Source: Candidatus Melainabacteria bacterium (lineage in GTDB: Bacteria; Cyanobacteriota; Vampirovibrionia; Obscuribacterales; Obscuribacteraceae). Taken from it: a stretch of DNA of 64,000 bases. The position numbers and the translations under genes were made by a program. The notes beneath the pieces are model-generated. The model saw nothing but the letters and a program-made list of their open reading frames with translations, had not been told where the DNA came from and made no database searches. Shown here piece after piece: positions 25,964 through 34,416 of this stretch. The stretch lies in the NCBI GenBank assembly GCA_016716405.1, contig JADJWK010000002.1:1320766-1384765 (forward strand), in the 5' to 3' direction. Each line of letters starts with the position of its first letter. The stretch's first letter is position 1.

Positions 25964-26566
25964 CTAATGCTCGTGACCGCAGCATTTCACGAGCATCTTG
26001 TTTCGCCAGTGAGCAGCCACCAGGATCAGATTGCCCGCTATCATGAGAGGCAACTCCCACTGATCGCCTGCAATATGGTGGACGAATACGGCGCCTGCGA
26101 CCACCAGGGTCATGCCCACGATCATGGCAAGCAGGACCTCGATGCGTCGATGCCTGAAATAAGCAGGGACCACAGCGAAAAGGGCGAAGCCTATGATCAA
26201 GGCAGCCAGGTACTGGTGCGACTCGTGGCTGTCCAGCCAGCCGAGCCCCAGGACAGGCAGGAAAGCCACCACAAAAGGCAGCGCGGCACAGTGGATGAGA
26301 CATCCTATAGAAGCGATGATGCCCAGGTTGTCCATAGAAAGAATCGCCTTCGAGACTCCGTCTTCAGCCTCATCCGCGGAATGGGCAGCGGCGACCCCGG
26401 TGGTTATCGCTACGGGAATGCCCTGGTCGGCACCGGTCGGGTGACCGGCCGCATGGTTGTGACCGCCGCAGCAGCTCGATTCGGCGTGATCCTCGCTCCG
26501 TTTCTTTGATGCCGGGGCGGTTCGGGTCTCGGGGGACATGGGCTCGGTTTCCTCATTCATATTCAA
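25964..26566 (-). CDS. MerC-domain membrane protein
   Basis: A 200-residue protein. An N-terminal cytoplasmic region contains Cys-Cys and His clusters (SSCCGGHNHAAGH). Residues 78-190 hold about four transmembrane helices in the MerC pattern, beginning DNLGIIASIGCLIHCAALPF, where the two Cys are the metal-binding site of MerC proteins. The C-terminus ends CCGHEH. MerC was defined by mercuric ion transport, but many chromosomal members probably handle other soft metals such as zinc. A Fur-family gene lies directly upstream in the same direction, so metal-responsive control is plausible. Confidence 0.8.
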   Translation of the reverse strand: MNMNEETEPMSPETRTAPASKKRSEDHAESSCCGGHNHAAGHPTGADQGIPVAITTGVAAAHSADEAEDGVSKAILSMDNLGIIASIGCLIHCAALPFVVAFLPVLGLGWLDSHESHQYLAALIIGFALFAVVPAYFRHRRIEVLLAMIVGMTLVVAGAVFVHHIAGDQWELPLMIAGNLILVAAHWRNKMLVKCCGHEH

Positions 26567-26669
26567 AAATGGAATTCATTCCCAAAAATGGACTTACGAG
26601 TTTACCGGATATCAAGACACCCGTAACCTCTATGTACTATATATAAACAATTCTCGCTGGGACCGGTAC

Positions 26670-27101
26670 CTATTTCAGGGCGCAGTCCCGGCAGATGCCG
26701 AAGATCTCGAGCACATGACCCCGGACATGAAAGCCGTACTTGGCCCGGATGCCGCCCTCGAGCTCTTCGATCAGACACTGGTCCAGGTGGACGCTCGCCC
26801 GGCAAGTATCGCAAACCAGGTGGTGATGGTGCTCCCCGGGCTTGACCAGCTCATAGCGCTTTTCGCCGTCGCCGAGATCCACCGCCTGCACAAGTGAATG
26901 CTCCGCCAGGGACTCCAGCGACCGATAGACCGTGGTCAGCCCCGGCGCCTTGTTATCGGCCTGGCGCATCATGCCGTGTATGTCCTGGGCGCTAAGCAGC
27001 TCGGAAGCCGACTCCAGGACCTCGAGCACTTTCTTACATCCCTTGGTTAAACGCACTGTCTCTGACTCTCTAGCAAACTCTAGCGGTATTCTCGACGGCA
27101 A
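26670..27101 (-). CDS. Fur family metalloregulator (possibly Zur)
   Basis: A 143-residue transcription regulator. The N-terminal winged helix includes LLSAQDIHGMMRQ and GLTTVYRSLESLAEHSLV. The C-terminal dimerisation half has the metal site EHHHHLVCDTCRASVHLDQC and two CXXC pairs (CDTC and CRDC), which form the structural zinc site. Fur-family members repress metal uptake or efflux genes when metal-loaded. The neighbouring MerC-like gene suggests regulation of zinc or another soft metal; the metal cannot be read from the sequence. Length is normal. Confidence 0.9.
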   Translation of the reverse strand: MPSRIPLEFARESETVRLTKGCKKVLEVLESASELLSAQDIHGMMRQADNKAPGLTTVYRSLESLAEHSLVQAVDLGDGEKRYELVKPGEHHHHLVCDTCRASVHLDQCLIEELEGGIRAKYGFHVRGHVLEIFGICRDCALK

Positions 27102-27180
27102 ACACCAGTAAGCATATCAGGCCGGCTCTCTCGATGGGAATTGCTTTAAAGAGGATTTTCATGTCCCGGATCCCGCCCGG

Positions 27181-28311
27181 TTACGTTCCGAACACCGACG
27201 CCAGAATGCGTTTCCACAGGCTGTCCAGAATGGGCGCTTTCTCCTGCTCCAGGCGCTGCAGATCAAGCAGCAGATCCTGCGAGCTCTTGTAGCGCTTTGC
27301 CGGATCTTTCTCCAGGCAATGAAGCACCACTTCCTGAACCGGACCGGGGATCTCGTACCGCCGGCGGAAGCGAGCCCTCTCTGTTCCCGTGTGCTGGTAG
27401 ACGACTTTCTCGCGCTCTCTTGAACGATAGACAGGCTTGCCGGTCATGGCGTGGAACATCACGCAGGCAAGACTGTATATATCGGTCCCGATGCTCAGCT
27501 CTCGCGACTCGAGCTCTTCCGGCGACATGTAGAAAGTGTCATTACAAGTGTAATTCCGCCCGATCTTCAGCGGCGATTCGAGATCGGGCTCTTTGTAGGA
27601 AGTGATACTGAAGCCGGTGAGCTTCACCGTCTCGAGACCGCTCTCGGTTTTCTTGACCGCGATATAGCGCGGGCGGATGCAATTGTGCAAGATCCCGAGT
27701 TTGTGGAGCATCATGAGCGCCTCGCACGCCTGGACATACATGCTTATCGCCCGGGGCAGCTCGATAAAACCCTCACTCTCGATGAGAGACTCGATGGTGA
27801 CCGGTCCGGGATCCTCCATAATCAGATAGCGCTTGCCGCTGTCGGTGGTGCGGGCATCATATACGGTGAGCAGATGCGGGTGCGTCTGTGCCACCAGAAT
27901 GCTCGCCACTGTCTCCACCGGCAGTAGCACCAGGGGATCGTAGAATCCCGGATTGAGGATCTTCAGCAGAAAATTGCAGTTGAGGTTGGGATCATAAGCC
28001 CGTAGCGCTTTATAGCGCCTGGTGCTCTCCACCAACTCGATGATCTTGAAAGTCGAGGTGATCTCGGGATCGAGCTCGAGCTCGGCGACAGCCTTTTCGG
28101 ACATCAGGTGCTCGGGCTCGCCTCTGGAGCTGGCGTCGGCAACAGCCTGATCCGCCTGGCGCGCCGAGTCGGCGGTGGCGCCGGGACCGTATTTGGAGCA
28201 AACCGGGCATATACGCTTGTCCGGCGATTCGGGTACACTGACAAGCGGCGAGCCGCAACGGTCGCAGGATTCGACTAATTTGACGGGGGGTGGCTCGCCG
28301 GGGTCGCTCAT
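27181..28311 (-). CDS. Serine/threonine protein kinase-like protein, probably catalytically inactive
   Basis: A 376-residue protein. An N-terminal zinc ribbon (CDRCGSPLV, then CPVCSKYG) precedes a Hanks-type kinase fold (about residues 85-355). The ATP-site Lys may be in NFLLKIL. The catalytic loop reads LGILHNCIRPRYIAVK in place of HRDxKxxN, so the base Asp and the metal-binding Asn are both lost, and the DFG position reads LTGFSIT. C-lobe features remain (YMSPEELES, DIYSLACVMFHAMTGKPVY). It is therefore most likely a pseudokinase that binds or scaffolds; there is no transmembrane segment. It lies between the Fur gene and the tRNA region. Confidence 0.8.
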   Translation of the reverse strand: MSDPGEPPPVKLVESCDRCGSPLVSVPESPDKRICPVCSKYGPGATADSARQADQAVADASSRGEPEHLMSEKAVAELELDPEITSTFKIIELVESTRRYKALRAYDPNLNCNFLLKILNPGFYDPLVLLPVETVASILVAQTHPHLLTVYDARTTDSGKRYLIMEDPGPVTIESLIESEGFIELPRAISMYVQACEALMMLHKLGILHNCIRPRYIAVKKTESGLETVKLTGFSITSYKEPDLESPLKIGRNYTCNDTFYMSPEELESRELSIGTDIYSLACVMFHAMTGKPVYRSREREKVVYQHTGTERARFRRRYEIPGPVQEVVLHCLEKDPAKRYKSSQDLLLDLQRLEQEKAPILDSLWKRILASVFGT

Positions 28312-28341
28312 GGGCTGTGGACAGGGATTGCGGTCGCTTAG

Positions 28342-28658
28342 ATGTTGATGCTACTTGCCATATTACTTGATAGGCGGGCGGGTTTTCGATCGTTTTTCTC
28401 GAACAGTGCCATCCCCGACCTGGATCGAGCCCTGTCGCTCAATCCCACCGAGCGTCTGCTCTTTATCGACAGGGCGACCTGCTACGAGGGGCTGGGGAGC
28501 ACAGGAAGGCTCTTGCTGATTATCTGCTCGCTTTGAAAGACACGTCGAATCCGACGCCGGTTTACAAGCGGTAGGCGGAGACGTGCCCGAAGCTGGGCAC
28601 GTCGGAGCGGGCTTCGTATTACGAGAAGAAGCTGGGCACCGGTGGGGATGGGAAGTAG
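28342..28658 (+). pseudogene. Remnant of a TPR-repeat protein
   Basis: The first frame encodes AIPDLDRALSLNPTERLLFIDRA and a frameshift near 28490 leads into a second frame. That frame reads EHRKALADYLLALKDTSNPTP, a TAG in frame, then AETCPKLGTSERASYYEKKL and a stop. The helix pattern matches TPR repeats. A frameshift plus an internal stop and no plausible start mark it as decayed. It sits between the pseudokinase gene and tRNA-Val. Confidence 0.65.
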
Positions 28659-28755
28659 GTGTTGGAGCTGTTCGTGGTTGTCAGGGGACGGGAATGTACC
28701 CGTCCGGGGGTGTGGAGCGTGCCGGCGAAGGCGGTATGCTAAACTACGAGCCTAA

Positions 28756-28827
28756 GGGCGGTTAGCTCAATGGTGGAGCACTTCGTTTACACCGAAGGGG
28801 CTGGGGGTTCGAGTCCCTCACCGCCCA
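28756..28827 (+). tRNA. tRNA-Val (anticodon UAC)
   Basis: A 72-nt cloverleaf. The acceptor stem GGGCGGT pairs with ACCGCCC, with discriminator A at 28827. The anticodon stem CTTCG / CGAAG closes the loop TTTACAC, giving anticodon TAC. The T arm is GGGGGTTCGAGTCCCTC. CCA is not encoded. It marks the change from core-like to accessory sequence and is a likely integration site, although no second copy of its 3' end was seen in the window. Confidence 0.95.
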
Positions 28828-29156
28828 AGTTTCTTGAGGATCGGCATATACTCTGGGCTAGGTCGGGGCTAGGCTAGAGATGAATTTTCGGGAATTTTCA
28901 GATACCGATCTGGTGGCACTTTCCGGCGACGGTTTCGCGATGAAACCGTCTCGTTGTTTCTTCGTGGTAACGAAGGACTGGAAAGGCAGATGGGGTGGGT
29001 GATTGCTCAGCTCTAGTCTATAGAGTACTTTGAAGGATTTCTTTCAAGAATCCTCAAATTCATGAAGAGCAGGCAGGATGCACTGGTGGATTTGTTGTGA
29101 GATTGCTTGTGGACTATAATGCTCTGTTGGCTCGGCTTCTGCAGGAATGATATGTA
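28828..29156. other. Junction region with several hairpins, no gene
   Basis: Between tRNA-Val and the first accessory gene there are three inverted repeats. GACGGTTTC / GAAACCGTC spans 28928-28950, CTTCG / CGAAG spans 28960-28975, and TTTGAAGGATT / AATCCTCAAA spans 29029-29058. They could be terminators for the tRNA transcript or part of an attachment region. No protein gene is supported. Confidence 0.5.
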
Positions 29157-30341
29157 GTGAAGCTATTGACGTCAGGCGCGGCCGTCCTGCTTGAACAATT
29201 AACAAGAAAGTGCAAGAGACTTCGATGGGCTGTGGCGTGGGCGTCTAGCAGCTTTTCGCTTTTTGAAGTGTTGAAAGAGAATCAGCATAAAATCCATCAG
29301 ATTGTCGTCGGAACACATTTCTATCAAACGCATCCCGATTTTATTGATGAATTTCTTGATAATGAACGAGTCAGGTTTGTTCTGAATCCAGAAGGGGTAT
29401 TCCATCCCAAACTTTATCTATTTGAGCATGGTGATGACAGTTGGGATTGCATTGTAGGGAGTTCGAATTTTACGAAGAATGCATTCTCTCGGAATTATGA
29501 AGTGTCGGTTCACTTCGATTCATCGGATGTGGAGGACAGAGACGTCTATGAGCAGATTGATGCTTGTTTGAATCATTGTTTCTCTAATGGCAAGACTTTT
29601 AATGAGAATAGTCTTGCGGAATACCGCAGTATTTGGAAGAGGCAACAACCTCGACTGGGTAAATTGGCTGGGCATTATTCCGTATCTGATGCCAAGGAAC
29701 TACCAAAGGTGTCACCATTGGAGGTGCCGTTATTTGTTATGAAGTGGTCAGATTACTTCGATTCAGTGAGTATTGATCAAACTCACACTATTGAAGGTCG
29801 CCTGGCCGTCTTGGAAGAAGCCAGGCGATTATTTGAAAGTAGTACGCACTTCAATCAGCTCGATGATGATTGTAGAAAAGGAATAGCAGGATTTCTTAGT
29901 CGTGGTGCTCTAGACTGGAAGTGGTTTGGTAGCATGCAAGGGCATGGTTACTTCAAACGCGCGATTAGCGAGAATAATAGCGAAATCTCTGCTGCACTTG
30001 ATGAAATCCCTTTGACTGGTCCGGTTACTCGCTTACATTTTGACAAGTACTTAAGCATCATCAGCAATTCCTTTAGAAATGCAGGTATAGGAACAATCAC
30101 GCGTTTGATTTCGATGAAACGCCCAGATTATTTCGTTTGCTTTGATAGCAAGAACAGGGACAGGCTCTGTAGCGAATTTGGGATACGAAAGAATGTGTCA
30201 CCAGACATGTATTGGGATAAGATAATTGCGCGCGTTCTCGATTCCAACTGGTGGAATTCACCCGAACCGACATCACTATCGGAGCGACGCATTTGGCGAT
30301 GTCGGGTCGCGTTCTTAGATGTTCGATACTATGAAAGTTAA
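29157..30341 (+). CDS. Phospholipase D-family nuclease-like protein
   Basis: A 394-residue protein starting with GTG at 29157. Residues 1-140 resemble the PLD nuclease fold with a single HKD-type motif: FHPKLYLFEHGDD, then IVGSSNFTKNAFSRNYEVSV. One motif per chain is typical of dimeric PLD endonucleases such as BfiI and NgoFVII relatives. The C-terminal 200 residues are not recognised and could be a DNA-recognition or sensor part. It is the first gene after the tRNA and has a lower GC content than the core genes. The next gene starts 24 bp on and may be its partner. A role in restriction or phage defense is inferred. Confidence 0.75.
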   Translation: MKLLTSGAAVLLEQLTRKCKRLRWAVAWASSSFSLFEVLKENQHKIHQIVVGTHFYQTHPDFIDEFLDNERVRFVLNPEGVFHPKLYLFEHGDDSWDCIVGSSNFTKNAFSRNYEVSVHFDSSDVEDRDVYEQIDACLNHCFSNGKTFNENSLAEYRSIWKRQQPRLGKLAGHYSVSDAKELPKVSPLEVPLFVMKWSDYFDSVSIDQTHTIEGRLAVLEEARRLFESSTHFNQLDDDCRKGIAGFLSRGALDWKWFGSMQGHGYFKRAISENNSEISAALDEIPLTGPVTRLHFDKYLSIISNSFRNAGIGTITRLISMKRPDYFVCFDSKNRDRLCSEFGIRKNVSPDMYWDKIIARVLDSNWWNSPEPTSLSERRIWRCRVAFLDVRYYES

Positions 30342-30365
30342 CGAGAGAGGTGATTTTAAGCAGAT

Positions 30366-30860
30366 ATGCGAGTTGTTAGATCGAAAGCCGATCTTCATCA
30401 CCTTCGTGCGATTCTTCAAGAAACCCATGAGATAGCGCGAGAAAACCTTAAGACTGTATGTCAGGAACCCAACCTTCTGATGAGACTGAAATTCGACCGG
30501 CTGGGATGTGATCCTTTCGATCCGAGCAGTCCTCAGAATCTTGCTGAACAAATAGACCTTCATGCCACTTGCCTTACTGCTATCGACGGGCTAGAAATTT
30601 TAATGAGTCGTCATACCGCTGAATCATGGATATTGAAACCTGGACATCGCAGTACTGGACCGGATATAGAGAGCCAGGAAGGAGAAGTCGCCGCAGAAGT
30701 GTTCGCCGCGGTCAGGAAATCCAATAACGAGAAGTTTGTAAAAGACCTGTATAGGATTAGAGAATTTACCGGGCTTCATCGATATCTGATTTATCGCTGC
30801 CCCAATGAGCCTGAAAGTGAGTCGGAGATAGATGGCGTGACTGTTATCTCGCTTGGTTAA
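30366..30860 (+). CDS. Hypothetical protein, possible PD-(D/E)xK-like partner of the PLD gene
   Basis: A 164-residue protein with no firm family match. A segment near residue 100 reads GPDIESQEGEVAAEVFAAVRKSNNEK, which has the look of a PD-(D/E)xK core strand pair (PD, then E-V), followed by KDLYRIREF and a hydrophobic strand (RYLIYRC). The catalytic Lys is not placed with confidence. It starts 24 bp after the PLD-family gene in the same direction, suggesting a two-gene operon. A role as a nuclease or regulator is conjecture. Confidence 0.5.
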   Translation: MRVVRSKADLHHLRAILQETHEIARENLKTVCQEPNLLMRLKFDRLGCDPFDPSSPQNLAEQIDLHATCLTAIDGLEILMSRHTAESWILKPGHRSTGPDIESQEGEVAAEVFAAVRKSNNEKFVKDLYRIREFTGLHRYLIYRCPNEPESESEIDGVTVISLG

Positions 30861-30880
30861 CTGCGGTTCAAAGATTTCAT

Positions 30881-31583
30881 TTAGTGTGGTGGCGACATGG
30901 GCGGAGAGAATGGATGTGCTGAGTTGCCAGGATTGTCAAGCACCTCATCTTTGCTCATATCAAATCGTTTTTGTAAGCTCGGATCCTTCTTTGCTACTTG
31001 CCAAGTCAACTCTTCACTCTTCAGAGAGTGGATCCAGTAATTTAAAAAAAACTCGGAGCTCAATTCCAGAATAAGCAATCCCAGTGAGGCAGACAGGGCA
31101 ACACTAAGGAGCCGGCGGCCCAACCTCTGAGTCTTGAAGTCTTTCTCCTTTCTGTCCTGCTCCGAGCAGGAGTATTGATCGTAGGCGGTCTCGAAATCAG
31201 CTTGTTGCTTTCGGCGTTTTTCCTCTCTTCGGCGATTTTTCAGCCTCGCGCTTTCTTCTAGCCTCATCATCGGCTCTTTCCTTGTCCTGGTTTTTCTTCT
31301 CTGCGTTTTCATTCTTGGCATTGTTAGCTCGGCTCGATGAGCCTTGACTATAGGAGGTAGAGGATCGTGGTTGGTTTTGCCAATCTCGCCAGTGCTCCTT
31401 GAGCTTGTCCTTAGCGTTGTTGATCTTTTTCAACTCTTCCTCCGCTAATGCTTTATGATGCTGGCTGGAGACCCGGTCTGGGTGCCAAAAGATTACGAGT
31501 GTTCTGTAGCGCTGCTCGACTTGATCCCAGGTGGCGTCTGGTGGCAGTCCAAGAATATTGAAGTATGGTGTCAGGTCGATCAT
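30881..31583 (-). CDS. J-domain (DnaJ-like) membrane protein, one frameshift
   Basis: The first frame (31583 back to 31197) encodes a J domain, MIDLTPYFNILGLPPDATWDQ, with HPD at residues 34-36, then a charged linker. One base removed in the AAAAA run near 31245 joins it to the second frame (to 30881), which continues the Arg/Lys/Gln-rich coiled linker and adds a transmembrane helix (RLLSVALSASLGLLILELSS) and a soluble tail. The joined protein has about 230 residues. J domains stimulate Hsp70 ATPase. Its start overlaps the stop of the next upstream gene, in line with the coupling ATPase and relaxase, so it is probably part of the transfer operon. The frameshift may be a sequence error. Confidence 0.65.
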
Positions 31584-32485
31584 TTGATTAGTCCTTTCTG
31601 TTTGAGCCAGTCGAGAATCTCTTCCGTGCTCATGTGTCTTGGGGTGGTGATGGTGATGACTTCAGGGGAATGGTGGTGCGTCTTATGTTTGCGGCGCTCC
31701 TGCTCTTGTCGCTTCGAGCGTTCCAGCTCTTCGAGCTCCTGGGCGATGCGTTTGCGCTCATCCTCGTACCTTCGTTTAGCCTCTTCAAGAAGTCGCTCTT
31801 GTTTACGCACCTCTTCAAATCGAACTGGCAGGATCTCGGTGAAGAAGCAATTTGCGATGATTGCCAGAAGGAAGATATGAATGATTGCCGGTATCAGTGG
31901 ATTTAGAATCGGGTGGTGCTTCTCCTCTTGGATCTCGACTCCGTATCCGAGGACTCGGTCAATCTCGGTGGTGGTCTGCCGAATGAACTGGAAGCAAGTG
32001 CCGACATTCTTGGTTTCATAACCATATCTAATTTGAAGTTTTGTAGCACCGCTATCGGTGACCGAACAGGTTACTTCAGCTTCAACAAAGTGCGGGTATC
32101 GTTTTGTAGATTGCCGGATGTTCATGTTGTTATCTGCTTCGAAAGATTGAATCTCTTCGACCCAGCTAATGCCATACACCAGCCGACCGGCTTGCTGATC
32201 AATCGTTCTTGGTCTCCAGCTTGATCCATAAGATGTCGACCGTTCGGCGAAGTAGTCGGTCAGGAGCGCTAGCGCCTGCTTCTCTGTCAAGCTGTATTTC
32301 CTTGGTGTCGGATTTAGCAGGTTACCCTCTGCTTCTACGATTTGATGATGAACAAACCAGAATGCCCAGGTTGCTCCAATAACTCCAGAGAGGAATGCGG
32401 CAGTCTGGTGATGAAAGATAAAATTGCCCAGGGCACCACATAGGCACCAGGCAGCAAAAGCAGCAACGAATGGAATTATCCACAT
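31580..32485 (-). CDS. Membrane protein of the mobilization operon
   Basis: A 301-residue protein. Two transmembrane helices lie at about residues 1-22 and 30-48, followed by a soluble domain (60-190), a third helix (LIPAIIHIFLLAIIANCFF, about 195-215), a coiled coil (225-265, EERLLEEAKRRYEDERKRI type) and a His-rich end with MSTEEILDWLKQKGLIK. No family recognised. It starts 6 bp after the VirD4-like ATPase, which itself lacks membrane helices, so a role as its membrane anchor is an attractive inference. It overlaps the J-domain gene by 4 bases. Confidence 0.6.
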   Translation of the reverse strand: MWIIPFVAAFAAWCLCGALGNFIFHHQTAAFLSGVIGATWAFWFVHHQIVEAEGNLLNPTPRKYSLTEKQALALLTDYFAERSTSYGSSWRPRTIDQQAGRLVYGISWVEEIQSFEADNNMNIRQSTKRYPHFVEAEVTCSVTDSGATKLQIRYGYETKNVGTCFQFIRQTTTEIDRVLGYGVEIQEEKHHPILNPLIPAIIHIFLLAIIANCFFTEILPVRFEEVRKQERLLEEAKRRYEDERKRIAQELEELERSKRQEQERRKHKTHHHSPEVITITTPRHMSTEEILDWLKQKGLIK

Positions 32486-32491
32486 AGTTCA

Positions 32492-34414
32492 TTACCTCCC
32501 GAACAAATCAAGGTCAGGCGTATCCCGATCAAGCGGGCTGCTTCCTTGATTCGTTCGACTTTCTAATTGATGATTTGATTGCCGGTCGTCCGTTCTTTGG
32601 CCCTCGGTCGGAGGATTCGTCGGCGGTGTCGGCTGTTTGTAAGAGCGCTTCTTTCGAGGACCGATTCTGCCTCCTCTTCGGACCAGCTCTTCAATTGAAT
32701 GGGGCGAAGCCGTTGGCGGCGGATAGCCGGTAGCAAGCTCATACTCTGACCAGTGCAGTTTCGAGACTTTCACCGGCTTGGTAGTTGGAGTGAATATCAG
32801 AACCAGATTCTCATCGAGGGCCATAAGCTCGTCTGGGGTCATCAGAGGGCGGGGCATGAACCTGTCGACCACGTGACCGTTATCGAGAATCTGTTTCTCG
32901 TGGAATGTTCTTGTGCCCAGGGCATCTGACAGGAGCCTCGCTTGCTGAATCTTTCTGGGTCGGAAGAATATCGAGGTTCCTGGCTGGCTTAGAATGATGT
33001 CGGCTTCGGTGGTTCCGTAGACCTTCTGCAGCTGGGTGTAGTCCTGGAAGCCGAGGACGGCAGAGATGCCTGTCTTCCTGATTATGGAGAGCGCGTCGGA
33101 CATCCCCTGGACGTATCCGAAGTTAGTGAACTCATCGAGGAGAAGCGCTAGCGGTCTCTTGAACTTGAGATTGAGGGCTGTATCGAGAAGGAAGTTGAAT
33201 GTGAGGGCGGCGATGGTTTTCATGTCCGTTCGCCGGGCTGGAACCGAAAGGTAGAAGGTAAACAGCTGGTCTTTGAGTTCATCTATCGAGAAGTCCGTCG
33301 TCGATGTCAGTGTTACCGCTTGTGGTGTCAGCCAGGGATTCAATCGACTGAGCAGCCCGCTTACGACTCCGTGCCGGAAGTTCTCAGAGGTATTCTCGAG
33401 GAATCCGTCGTACTGGTCGGCGGCAAGTTCGCTAGGAGAGTCATTCATTACACGCTGGATTACCGGAGTTCCTTTGAGAAGTAGCCACCTTATAGCTCCG
33501 AGATGTCCGAATTGTTTGTCCGCGGCTGCGGCGTTGAGAATAAGTGAGAGGAGCAGGAACTTCTCTGACTTGTCCCATACAGGGTCGGAGCGAGAACCGG
33601 GAGGGATTGTGTTTCTGATTATCAGATCTGCTAGCGCCTCCGCCTGGTCGACTGTTCGATCTTCTGGTGCGTATCGGACGAGGTCCACCGGATTGATTCT
33701 CGTTGATGTCATGTCGGTCGGGTTGAACCAGTAGATTTTGTGACCTGCCTGCTTTCTCCATCCAGCTGTTCTGCTGAATAGCTCGGGTACCTCGGTTCCG
33801 CTCGTAGCTTCCGTTACTATCATCGACGAGCCGAGTCTTTCGATAAGATTCGGGATGAAGAAGCCGCTCGACTTTCCTGTGCCGGTCGCCCCGCATACGA
33901 TGGCATGGTATGGAGTGAGACGTTGGGGAACCGCCAGGAACTTTCCTTGATGTTTAGTTAGGAGAAGCTGATCTGGGACCAGTCTCTGCGTTACATATCC
34001 TGCAGTTACCAGGTCGTCCGTCGTTCCGAATTCGGCAGAGCCATATCGGGTGTCTCTGTTCTCTTCATTTAGAGTCTTTGCTTTGTCCGCTGCCTCTGCT
34101 AATTCCTTGACGATGGAGGAACACCTTTTGGAGCATTCGAGCTGGCTGTTCGAGTATTCTGATTCCGAAACAGTCACCGTGACGTTTGAGTCGTTCTTGC
34201 CCGGTGACCATGAGATGGTCGCTTTGAATTCATATCTCCATCTAAGCCTTCCGTGCTGCTCCGATAAGCTCTCAGTGGCGATCACTTGTCGGAACTTCGG
34301 TGAAGCTCTCTGGATCTGGTAGCTCAGTCCTCCCAGGACCGTGCAGATAACCTCGGCGACATCCTTGTCGTCGGCAAGCGGGATGATTAGCTGTTCATGT
34401 GTATTTGATGGCAT
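32492..34414 (-). CDS. VirD4/TraG-type coupling ATPase lacking an N-terminal membrane domain
   Basis: A 640-residue protein. Walker A is GATGTGKS at residues 175-182 and Walker B LALLLDEFTNFG near 420, followed by the sensor-like GFQDYTQLQKVYG. These are features of T4SS coupling proteins that hand relaxosome DNA to a secretion channel. Unlike TrwB/TraD it has no N-terminal transmembrane pair; the first 150 residues are soluble. The tail is rich in Gln, Asn and Thr. It lies 2 bp downstream of the relaxase gene. No VirB channel genes are in the window, so the element would need another system's channel (mobilizable). Confidence 0.85.
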   Translation of the reverse strand: MPSNTHEQLIIPLADDKDVAEVICTVLGGLSYQIQRASPKFRQVIATESLSEQHGRLRWRYEFKATISWSPGKNDSNVTVTVSESEYSNSQLECSKRCSSIVKELAEAADKAKTLNEENRDTRYGSAEFGTTDDLVTAGYVTQRLVPDQLLLTKHQGKFLAVPQRLTPYHAIVCGATGTGKSSGFFIPNLIERLGSSMIVTEATSGTEVPELFSRTAGWRKQAGHKIYWFNPTDMTSTRINPVDLVRYAPEDRTVDQAEALADLIIRNTIPPGSRSDPVWDKSEKFLLLSLILNAAAADKQFGHLGAIRWLLLKGTPVIQRVMNDSPSELAADQYDGFLENTSENFRHGVVSGLLSRLNPWLTPQAVTLTSTTDFSIDELKDQLFTFYLSVPARRTDMKTIAALTFNFLLDTALNLKFKRPLALLLDEFTNFGYVQGMSDALSIIRKTGISAVLGFQDYTQLQKVYGTTEADIILSQPGTSIFFRPRKIQQARLLSDALGTRTFHEKQILDNGHVVDRFMPRPLMTPDELMALDENLVLIFTPTTKPVKVSKLHWSEYELATGYPPPTASPHSIEELVRRGGRIGPRKKRSYKQPTPPTNPPTEGQRTDDRQSNHQLESRTNQGSSPLDRDTPDLDLFGR

Positions 34415-34416
34415 GA

